From assembly GCA_965233665.1 (NCBI GenBank), contig CBDDTG010000065.1, positions 19,657 through 83,656 on the forward strand: DNA of 64,000 bases. The letters run 5' to 3'. How positions within the stretch are numbered: the stretch's first letter is position 1; every line of letters starts with the position of its first letter. The notes beneath the pieces are model-generated. The model was not told where the DNA came from, searched no databases, and worked only from the letters and a program-made list of their open reading frames with translations. Origin of the DNA: Bacterioplanes sp965233665. GTDB lineage: Bacteria; Pseudomonadota; Gammaproteobacteria; Pseudomonadales; Oceanobacteraceae. Of this stretch, positions 57,454 to 64,000 are shown in pieces. A program made the position numbers and the translations under genes.

Positions 57454-60400
57454 ATGAAACCGACTCGTGTGCTGCTGGGTGCGGCATCGACTTTACTGGC
57501 AACCCAGCTGATGGCTGGAGAAACCGTTTTCTACATTACCGAACAAGGCGCGGCAATTTCTGACTTAGCGGTCAGCGTCAACGGTGAGAAAAAGCTGGTC
57601 GGTCCAGCGGGTTTTGCCGTGTTTGATTTGAGTGCCGGCGAGCACCAGGTGGAGTTATCCAAATACGGTGAATGGTGGGGCGACTTTGCCGTTAATTTGG
57701 CCAGCAGTGAGCAAAATGCCGAAGTAAAAGTCGACATGATTGCTGGCGAAGCCATGCCCAGAATTGCGCTTTATCGTGAGGGTGAGCAGGCGGACCCTGG
57801 TCAAATCAGCGGTACCTTAACGTCGCAAGAAACCGGCGGTGCGGTGGCCGGTGCGGTTATCGGTGTTCGCGGCAGCGAGCTGAGCGCGACCACAGACGAC
57901 GATGGCTTTTTTAGCATCGACTTACCGCGTGGAAAATACGAGCTGACCATTTCTCACCCTAACTACGGTGAACGTGATGTGCGCAACCTGCGCGTGATGG
58001 CGGGTGTTACCACCAGTGTTAGCCTGGATATGAGCTTGTCGGGCAACGGCAACATCGAAGAGGTGGTGGCCGTTGGTTCGTTTATCCCAGCCACAACAAC
58101 CTCGCAAGAGCGTGACTCCAGTGCTGTTCTAGATGCCATTGGCTCCGAGCAGCTGGCGCGCTTTGGTGATTCCAGCGCGGCTTCGGCATTGAAACGCGTG
58201 GCCGGTGTGTCTGTGGTGGGCGGTCAGTTTGCCGTCGTGCGTGGCATGCAAGGGCGCTACATTTCATCGACGCTTAACGGCAGCTTGATGCCCAGTACTG
58301 ACCCAATGCGCCGCGATGTCCCGCTGGATCTATTTCCGGCCAGTGTTTTAGGCGGCATTGATATTCAAAAGAGTTTTACCCCGGATTTGCCCGGTGACTC
58401 CACCGGCGGTGCCATTCGCATGAGCACCAAAGATCTCTCCTTCGATCCGATGAGCAAGGCTTCCGTCAGCTTAGGTATGAACTCACGCACCACCTTTAAC
58501 GATGTCAACAGCTACGAAGGCGGTGAAAGCGATTGGATGGGCATTGACGACGGTACGCGTGAACAGCCCTCGTTTGCTGAATCTTTAACGGACGGTGGGG
58601 TGGATAACCCACGCTTTTGTGAATCTGACCCCAACTGTGCTTCGCCAGAAGATAGCGTGCGCTTGGGTAACTCATTTGAAAATATTTACGACGTAAAACC
58701 GGTGGAAGCCAAACCGGATCGCGGTTTTTCGGTTGCAACCAGCAACTATTTTGACAGCGATTTTGGTGGCCACGGCTATTACGCGGCGTTTGACTACAAA
58801 GATGCTTGGGAAGCGCGTCACAATGCACGTTTAAACAGCCCAGGTGAGCAAGGCAGCTACGAGCGCAGCAAGCGCAAAATTGATGTGGCGGGGTATTTGG
58901 TTTATGGCCTCGATACCAGCAACAGCCAATATCAAAGTAAAACCACGCTGCTGCGGAAAACCGACGACACCACGCGTACCAGCTCAATTGAAGATGAAGG
59001 CAAAGACCAGCAAGTAGAGTCCACCACCTTGCAATGGGTGGAGCGCCAGTATCTGGGGCAGCAATTCTCAGGCAAGCATTACCTGCAATGGCTGGGCGAA
59101 GAAGATGAGCTGAAATGGCGTTTGGGCTTTGCGCAAACCTCCCGCTATGAGCCTGACCGTCGTTCTTACACCTATGGCCGCACCTTGGGCAGCGATAATC
59201 CGCTGCGCTTATTGGGCGGTGTTGAGCGCCGCTTCTCGGATTTAACCGAAGATGCGTTCGATCTTGGCCTCGACTACAGCGCCGATTTAATGCTCAGTGA
59301 TAGCTTATTTCTGAAATTAAAAACTGGCTTAAGCTACACCAGCAAAGATCGTGAAGTTGAGCTGGCGCGTTATTCCAATATGAACGTGAATGACCCAGCA
59401 GTGGATTTGTCACTGTCGCCAGAGCACATCTTTACCCGCGACAATTTCGACAATGCCCGCATTGTTTTCCGTGGCTCCACCACGCAAACCGATAGCTACA
59501 GCGCTACCGACGACATCACAGCTGCGTATTTATCAGGTGAGCTGGACTTTACCAACGTCACCGTGATGGCCGGTGCACGCTATGAAGACTTTAGCCAGGA
59601 GTTGGAATACCCCAATAAAAGCAGCGCGGCCAGCGAATTGAGCGACAGTGCGGTGTTGCCAGCGTTGTCGGTGAACTGGCGTTTAACCGAAGACTTCCAG
59701 CTGCGCGGCAGCGTTTCGCAAACGGTTTCTCGCCCTGGCATTACTGAGCGCTCCGAATCGGCTCAGTATGACCCTGAGACCGACGATTTAATGCAGGGTA
59801 ATCCGGATCTGAAAATCTCTGACATCACCAACTTAGATGTGCGTGCAGAATATTATTTTTCAGAAGAAGAGAACGTGACTCTGGCGCTGTTCTACAAAGA
59901 AGTGAGCGATCCGATTGAGCGCTCTGTGATTGAAGGCGACGGCAGTGCCGCGAACGGTTACACCTTCGACAACGTGACCAGTGCGGATATTCAAGGCATT
60001 GAACTGGATTTACGTATTAACGTCATCGACAGCACCAACTTTATCGGCTTTGTGGCCAGTAACTTGGCGTACATCGACTCAGAAGTGGACCTCAGTGGCA
60101 GTGATGCTGAGCGCTTGGAAGGCGACTCATCTCGTGCGCTGCAGGGCCAGTCGGAATACTTGGGCAATGTCCAGTTTGGCATCGACCATTATGCAACGGG
60201 TCAGTCGCTGACGTTATTGGCTAATTATTTCGATGATCGTATTTACGCCACCAGTCGCGGTGATTTGGGTGCTGAAATTGAAGACGGACGCACGACCTAT
60301 GACTTGGTTTACCGCTTTGATGTCAATGAAAATTTGGTGGTGAAAGCGAAAGCGCAAAACATTACCGATGCCAAAGTCAGCTATTCACGTGATGGCAAAG

Positions 60401-60459
60401 AAATCGAAAGCTATTTTGAAGGCAGTGATTATTCAGCGTCGGTTGAATACATCTTCTAA
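57454..60459 (+). CDS. TonB-dependent receptor with carboxypeptidase-like N-terminal domain
   Basis: 1001 residues from ATG 57454 (GTAGGGGGCATA upstream). Signal peptide MKPTRVLLGAASTLLATQLM, then a beta domain and a carboxypeptidase regulatory-like domain (ETGGAVAGAVIGVRGSELSA, TTDDDGFFSIDLPRGKYELT). The plug has EEVVAVGSFIPATTTSQERD, AVVRGMQGRYISSTLNGSLM and DLFPASVLGGIDIQKSFTPD. The barrel ends DYSASVEYIF. This type of receptor with N-terminal extension often works with a surface lipoprotein, in SusCD-like manner, on carbohydrate or phosphate-containing ligands. The Asp-rich lipoprotein at 60761 follows in the same direction. Confidence 0.92.
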   Translation: MKPTRVLLGAASTLLATQLMAGETVFYITEQGAAISDLAVSVNGEKKLVGPAGFAVFDLSAGEHQVELSKYGEWWGDFAVNLASSEQNAEVKVDMIAGEAMPRIALYREGEQADPGQISGTLTSQETGGAVAGAVIGVRGSELSATTDDDGFFSIDLPRGKYELTISHPNYGERDVRNLRVMAGVTTSVSLDMSLSGNGNIEEVVAVGSFIPATTTSQERDSSAVLDAIGSEQLARFGDSSAASALKRVAGVSVVGGQFAVVRGMQGRYISSTLNGSLMPSTDPMRRDVPLDLFPASVLGGIDIQKSFTPDLPGDSTGGAIRMSTKDLSFDPMSKASVSLGMNSRTTFNDVNSYEGGESDWMGIDDGTREQPSFAESLTDGGVDNPRFCESDPNCASPEDSVRLGNSFENIYDVKPVEAKPDRGFSVATSNYFDSDFGGHGYYAAFDYKDAWEARHNARLNSPGEQGSYERSKRKIDVAGYLVYGLDTSNSQYQSKTTLLRKTDDTTRTSSIEDEGKDQQVESTTLQWVERQYLGQQFSGKHYLQWLGEEDELKWRLGFAQTSRYEPDRRSYTYGRTLGSDNPLRLLGGVERRFSDLTEDAFDLGLDYSADLMLSDSLFLKLKTGLSYTSKDREVELARYSNMNVNDPAVDLSLSPEHIFTRDNFDNARIVFRGSTTQTDSYSATDDITAAYLSGELDFTNVTVMAGARYEDFSQELEYPNKSSAASELSDSAVLPALSVNWRLTEDFQLRGSVSQTVSRPGITERSESAQYDPETDDLMQGNPDLKISDITNLDVRAEYYFSEEENVTLALFYKEVSDPIERSVIEGDGSAANGYTFDNVTSADIQGIELDLRINVIDSTNFIGFVASNLAYIDSEVDLSGSDAERLEGDSSRALQGQSEYLGNVQFGIDHYATGQSLTLLANYFDDRIYATSRGDLGAEIEDGRTTYDLVYRFDVNENLVVKAKAQNITDAKVSYSRDGKEIESYFEGSDYSASVEYIF

Positions 60460-60518
60460 GGAGTTTTTGAACAAGTTTGTAAAGCTATGATCGAGTGCAG
60501 AAGGATTTTTAGAAAGAC

Positions 60519-60679
60519 GGCGATGTTGAAAATGGCCAGCCCTTTTAAATGTCGCTAATGTGCATCTTCTGCCCGCACCCTTCGAGTGCATCACAGTTCT
60601 GTAAAGCCGATTTTTGCTGAGCCAAAAATCGGCTTTTTATTTTAAGTCTCTAGCCAATGAATTATTCAGAGGTTTCCCT
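60519..60679. repeat. Possible decayed RepB with inverted internal arm
   Basis: GGCGATGTTGAAAATGGCCA and AATGAATTATTCAGAGGTTT match RepB parts. In the copy at 55270 the word after GATGTTGAAA is AGGGCTGGCCAT; here it is ATGGCCAGCCCT, its reverse complement. Other modules are missing, so the assignment is tentative. Confidence 0.4.
60603..60642 (+). terminator. Terminator after the TonB receptor
   Basis: AAGCCGATTTTTG-CTGAGC-CAAAAATCGGCTTTTT: 13-bp stem and T run, about 145 bp beyond the receptor stop. It would partly separate the receptor from the lipoprotein transcript. Confidence 0.85.
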
Positions 60680-60760
60680 GTTTGTAACTTGCTTGTCATA
60701 TAGCAGGCAGACAATAACCGCCGGTAATCAATAAATACCTTTCAAAACCGAGGGATGAAA

Positions 60761-62221
60761 ATGGAACTGAAGAAGAATTATCTGGTAGCTGCGATTTTGG
60801 CGGCGGCATTGGTCGGTTGCGGTGGCGACGATGATGACGATGATAACGACACCACTGGCCCTACCACGCCAACCAACCCAACTGAGCCTACTGAGCCAAC
60901 CACACCAGACTTCGTTTCCTGCGCATCGGATGTTTGTACTCTGAGCGGTACCATCGATCAGGACTACACCCTGGAAGCCGACAAAAAATGGCTGTTGGAT
61001 GGTTTCGTTAAAGTGGGTGAAGGTAATGCCCGAGCAGAAACCGCTGCTGAAGTTCAAACCATTAAAGACAACGGCGTAACCCTGACTATTGAGCCAGGCA
61101 CTGATATCCGCGGCTTGGACGATGGTGTTTTGCTGGTTACTCGTGGTTCTAAATTGATGGCCGAAGGTACGGCTGCTGCACCGATTACTTTTAGCTCTGA
61201 TCTGGACGACAACTTCGACGGTCTGGGCGAATGGGGCGGCGTGATTATTCAAGGTTTTGCACCACAATACGGTGCGGGCAACACTGGCGCCTGTTTCGAA
61301 GGCAATGCCGATGGCATTTGTAACGTGCAAGGTGAAGGCGGCGACGGCGTTGGTTTTTACGCTGGTAACGACAAAGCCGACAACAGCGGTGTGATCAAAT
61401 ACGTTCGTATCGCCGAAGCCGGTAAGGTGGCTGGCCCGAACAACGAAGTCAACGGTCTGACCCTGCAAGGCGTTGGCCACGGCACCACAGTTGAATACGT
61501 TCAGGTTCACAACAACTTGGATGATGCCGTTGAATGGTTTGGCGGTACTGTTAATGCGAAATATCTGGTATTGACCGGTAACGACGACGACGACATCGAC
61601 TTCGATACTGGCTACCAGGGCAACATCCAATACGCCATCGTGCGTAAAGACCCAGTGAAAGCTGGCCCAAGCGGTTCTAACGACCCACGTGGTATTGAAG
61701 CGAACTCATCTGACGAAGAGTACGTACCACAAACCGAAGGTGCATTGGCCAACATCACCCTGGTGGGCAGCGCGGTCAGCGAAGGTCAGCCGGGTATGCG
61801 TTTGCGTGGTTCTTTGACCACTCGCATTTACAACACCGCTGTACTGAACTTCAGCAACTGTGTGCGCATCGACGATTCCGATCACGACCTGGATGACGCG
61901 ACTGCGAAAATCGCATCTAACGTTACCCTGACCAACGTCATCGGTGCATGCACAGACGCGTTCTACGCGAAGCGTGACGCTGATGCGGTTAACGGTACTG
62001 TGGGTGCTAACACTGTGAATCTGGATGCAGCAGCAGCGCTGGTTGAAGCACCGGCTGGCACTGTAAACGCTTGGCAGCCAGTTGATAACGGCTCAGGCTT
62101 TGCGTTCGACAACACCGACTACATCGGTGCAGTGGCGCCTGGTACCACAGCTGAGCAAGCTTGGTGGGCCGGCTGGACCATTCCAGGTTCTCTGGATGGC
62201 ATCGAAACCCAAGGTGAATAA
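60761..62221 (+). CDS. Asp-rich surface lipoprotein paired with a TonB receptor
   Basis: 486 residues from ATG 60761, chosen for the GAGGG seven bases upstream over ATG 60755. Lipobox LVGC is followed by GGDDDDDDNDTTGPTTPTNP, a linker. The large globular part has parallel beta-helix-like strands (VTLTIEPGTDIRGLDDGVLL, GEWGGVIIQGFAPQ, VSEGQPGMRLRGSLTTRIYN) and acidic patches (YLVLTGNDDDDIDFDTGYQG) that could bind Ca2+. Several Cys pairs are visible. Similar lipoproteins occur next to TonB receptors in Shewanella and Alteromonas relatives. It is presumably on the outer membrane and hands ligand to the receptor; the ligand is unknown. Confidence 0.82.
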   Translation: MELKKNYLVAAILAAALVGCGGDDDDDDNDTTGPTTPTNPTEPTEPTTPDFVSCASDVCTLSGTIDQDYTLEADKKWLLDGFVKVGEGNARAETAAEVQTIKDNGVTLTIEPGTDIRGLDDGVLLVTRGSKLMAEGTAAAPITFSSDLDDNFDGLGEWGGVIIQGFAPQYGAGNTGACFEGNADGICNVQGEGGDGVGFYAGNDKADNSGVIKYVRIAEAGKVAGPNNEVNGLTLQGVGHGTTVEYVQVHNNLDDAVEWFGGTVNAKYLVLTGNDDDDIDFDTGYQGNIQYAIVRKDPVKAGPSGSNDPRGIEANSSDEEYVPQTEGALANITLVGSAVSEGQPGMRLRGSLTTRIYNTAVLNFSNCVRIDDSDHDLDDATAKIASNVTLTNVIGACTDAFYAKRDADAVNGTVGANTVNLDAAAALVEAPAGTVNAWQPVDNGSGFAFDNTDYIGAVAPGTTAEQAWWAGWTIPGSLDGIETQGE

Positions 62222-62249
62222 TACCTAGGTGTAGCAATCGCTAAGTCGT

Positions 62250-62280
62250 AAAAAAGGGCCTCATTTGAGGCCCTTTTTTT
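62250..62280. terminator. Bidirectional terminator
   Basis: AAAAAAGGGCCTCA-TT-TGAGGCCCTTTTTTT, perfect 8-bp stem with A and T runs, between the lipoprotein and the convergent gene at 62306. Confidence 0.92.
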
Positions 62281-62305
62281 ATGGGTAAGTGGCAACGACA
62301 ACAGA

Positions 62306-62704
62306 TTATTCATTAGACATGCGCTGGATCATGACTCTAGCGGGGACAACCGCCACGCTGCGATCAATCAGCCTTCCCTCGGAATTAAAAAATAATAAAT
62401 CTGAAGAGCTGGCCTGATGGTTTTGTCTAAATGCCTGAGTCGTTGGGTCGCCGGCCTTAGCCACCAAGAAATTTATACCATCACCCATCAGCTCGTGCGC
62501 TTTATTCATCTCAACCGTTTGTGGGTTGCTGGTCGCCACATTAGGGTCATAAATAAACACCACCGATGGCTTACCATTGCCGATTTTCTCCAGCGTCATG
62601 TCAATGGGCTTAGGCATCTGGCTGATAAAGATTGCCACCAAAGCGACGGCCGCTAACGTAATCAGCAGGTACTTGTTTAATAATATTTTTTGTAGGGTTT
62701 TCAT
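62306..62704 (-). CDS. Small hypothetical thioredoxin-fold-like membrane-anchored protein
   Basis: 132 residues from ATG 62704; the frame extends to 62758 without a ribosome site. A single membrane helix (YLLITLAAVALVAIFISQMP) is followed by an extracytosolic domain beginning GKPSVVFIYDPNVATSNPQT and including FLVAKAGDPTTQAFRQNHQA and LLFFNSEGRLIDRSVAVVPA. The order of strands is reminiscent of a thioredoxin-like fold but no CxxC is present. Function unknown. Confidence 0.65.
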   Translation of the reverse strand: MKTLQKILLNKYLLITLAAVALVAIFISQMPKPIDMTLEKIGNGKPSVVFIYDPNVATSNPQTVEMNKAHELMGDGINFLVAKAGDPTTQAFRQNHQASSSDLLFFNSEGRLIDRSVAVVPARVMIQRMSNE

Positions 62705-62871
62705 GGTCTTTCCGGCAACTAGGTTTTGGCGGAGTGTACCACGCAGGCAGCAAGGCAAAAGCAGGCGGGCAGCGGCTCACTGGTTGCCATGAATGCCCCT
62801 ACGACTCGTCTGTGGTTTGTCGTCAGGTTAGTGGTTACACTGGCTGAGAACTCAAACCAAGGAATGCCGAT

Positions 62872-63351
62872 ATGATCCAGCAAGGTCAAAACTTACCCAC
62901 CGCCACCCTTAGCGAGCTTAATGCTGATGGCATGCAGACCCACAACACCGACGAGTTATTTGCCAATAAGCGCGTAGTGCTGTTTGCCGTGCCGGGTGCG
63001 TTTACCCCGACCTGCTCAGAGGCGCACTTGCCAGGTTACGTGGTGCTGGCGGATAAACTCAAAGCCGCTGGCGTTGATATGATTGCCTGTGTTGCCGTTA
63101 ACGACGCATTTGTGATGAGTGCCTGGGGCAAAGCCCAAAACGCGCATGAAATCACCATGCTGGGTGACGGTGATGGTAGCTTTACCAAAGCCCTTGGGCT
63201 GGAAATGGACACAGGTAACTTTGGTGGTGTTCGCTCGCAGCGCTACGCCATGATTATCGATAACGGTGTGGTGACTCAGTTAAATGTGGAAGCGCCGAAA
63301 GAGTTTGAAGTGAGTAAGGCTGAGGCGATTTTGGCGGTGTTGGAGAAATAG
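62872..63351 (+). CDS. Peroxiredoxin, Prx5/AhpE-like
   Basis: 159 residues from ATG 62872 (AAGGAATGCCGAT upstream). The thioredoxin fold of Prx5 proteins is clear: VVLFAVPGAFTPTCSEAHLP contains the peroxidatic Cys in PGAFTPTCS, then AAGVDMIACVAVNDAFVMSA, WGKAQNAHEITMLGDGDGSF and GGVRSQRYAMIIDNGVVTQL. It reduces organic hydroperoxides with thiol donors. No extra resolving cysteine typical of 2-Cys Prx is seen beyond Cys in MIACVAV, so it is an atypical 1- or 2-Cys enzyme. Core gene next to a RepA-rich end. Confidence 0.93.
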   Translation: MIQQGQNLPTATLSELNADGMQTHNTDELFANKRVVLFAVPGAFTPTCSEAHLPGYVVLADKLKAAGVDMIACVAVNDAFVMSAWGKAQNAHEITMLGDGDGSFTKALGLEMDTGNFGGVRSQRYAMIIDNGVVTQLNVEAPKEFEVSKAEAILAVLEK

Positions 63352-63387
63352 CTGGGCTTTTGGATTATTTGTTGTTTGGCAAAATCC

Positions 63388-63750
63388 AATGCCCTCCGTG
63401 AGGGGTCTTATCCCTCACGCCGGGCGAGCGAACGACTGAAAGCGTACATCGAGGCAGTTTCTGCCAGGCAAAAAGCGAGCGGAAGCGTCCTCGACAAGCG
63501 CAGCTTACTAACTGTAAGTGAGCATGGCAGGGCGCTTTTAAACGCAGCAGAAACAACGTAGATAGCTTTCAGCCTGCTTTGCGCTGTGCAGGCCGTGACT
63601 CCTTCGTTAACAATGCTGTGGTCGCCGCAACGCCAACAGCCTGCATCCCGGCAGGATGTTGGCTGGTGCTGCCATCCAGGCAGCCCCTGCGGGTACAGCC
63701 ATTGCCAACTCAGGCGGCCTGCTAAGGCGCGGAAAACCTAGACGAGATTG
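63388..63750 (+). repeat. RepA repeat, long form
   Basis: Plus sense, complete: CCTCCGTGAGGGGTCTTATC, GAAAGCGTACATCGAGGCAG, TAAGTGAGCATGGCAGGGCG, stem GCCAACAGCCTGCATCCCGG with GCAGGATGTTGGC, tail CAGGCGGCCTGCTAAGGCGC. Confidence 0.88.
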
Positions 63751-63837
63751 GGAATTTTAAGCTTGGAGTGGATGCTCCCGCTATTACTGCAGTTTGTTTG
63801 CATTATTGGCTAATTTTGAGGCTTCTTTTATCGCCAA

Positions 63838-64000
63838 ATCCAATGCCCTCCTTGAGGGATCTTATCCCTCACGCCGGGCGGGCGAACTCCCTGCTTTGCG
63901 CTGCGCAGGCCGTATTCCCTTCGTTAACAATGCTGTGGTCGCCGCAACGCCAACATCCTGCCGGGATGCAGGCTGTTGGCGTTGCGGCGACCACAGCATT
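63838..64000. repeat. RepA repeat, head-to-head junction at window end
   Basis: Plus-sense RepA starts with CCTTGAGGGATCTTATCCCT and GCGAACTCCCTGCTTTGCGC. Then AATGCTGTGGTCGCCGCAAC at 63929 continues into a perfect 27-bp inverted repeat with TGTTGGCGTTGCGGCGACCA at 63974-64000, so the copy reverses direction and runs out of the window. Confidence 0.85.

Noticed and set aside
860..64000. RepA repeats as a CRISPR array
   Set aside because: Copies are 200-370 bp, irregularly spaced by whole genes, in both orientations; no short regular repeat-spacer pattern or cas genes.

Overview
The window looks like a chromosomal segment of a gammaproteobacterium, probably a marine or aquatic heterotroph near the Oceanospirillales. 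This is inferred from the TonB-dependent receptors, a FadL-type porin, CcoG, TrmO, DUF2333, a sigma-54 activator and a DUF6160-type secreted-protein operon. No gene here fixes the genus. Conserved chromosomal genes alternate with accessory islands full of repeats, decayed genes and small unrelated genes.

Layout. 0-2.5 kb: a decayed REP-associated tyrosine transposase, then copies of a large palindromic repeat (RepA here). 2.5-6 kb: SnoaL-like protein, DMT exporter with divergent AraC regulator, MscS channel. 6.2-7.4 kb: a secreted GH43-like glycosidase pseudogene broken by a MITE-like element (RepB) and a frameshift. 7.6-10.1 kb: TonB receptor. 10.2-13.6 kb: RepA-bounded island of small unknown genes. 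13.6-22.7 kb: frameshifted RsmB-family methyltransferase, AraC regulator divergent from a PF10118 hydrolase with a RepB MITE between them, a solute-binding protein, PhnA, VOC protein, thiopurine methyltransferase, TrmO and FadL. 22.7-26 kb: tRNA-Ser(UGA), GSA-like aminotransferase, CcoG. 26-31.5 kb: island with YefM/YoeB, DUF2157, HEAT-like, cupin, GNAT and broken GFA genes.

31.8-37.6 kb holds what reads as a cluster of integron gene cassettes without an integrase (CALIN-like). Six attC-like sites follow LysE, GNAT, HEPN-like and unknown genes. The cassettes form two divergent arms separated by RepA copies and flanked by RepA copies in inverted orientation. Two of the encoded proteins carry HEPN-like RxxxxH motifs, so a defence role is possible but unproven.

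38-41.9 kb: PAS/sigma-54 activator, DUF2333, lipoprotein. 42.1-55.2 kb: the most striking unit, a tightly spaced six-gene operon. Five secreted proteins share a DUF6160-like leader motif (L-x-P-L/I-x-[ED]-x-x-L-x-x-V-x-G-Q-A) just after the signal peptide. They flank a protein of about 2478 residues built of ten or so C-type-lectin-like modules, an Ig-like stretch, a LamG-like domain, about four Calx-beta-like domains and a Cys/Trp-rich C-terminus. It looks like a cell-surface adhesion or fibre system. 55.2-63.4 kb: RepB MITE, LRR lipoprotein, LysR regulator, a TonB receptor with a carboxypeptidase-like N-terminal domain followed by an Asp-rich lipoprotein (a likely receptor/lipoprotein uptake pair), and a peroxiredoxin. 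The window ends in two more RepA copies, the last turning back on itself as a perfect 27-bp inverted repeat.

Many genes carry single frameshifts (transposase, GH43, RsmB, LysE, GNAT, GFA). Some are clear decay in islands; others could be sequencing errors. All family assignments come from reading the sequence, without database searches.
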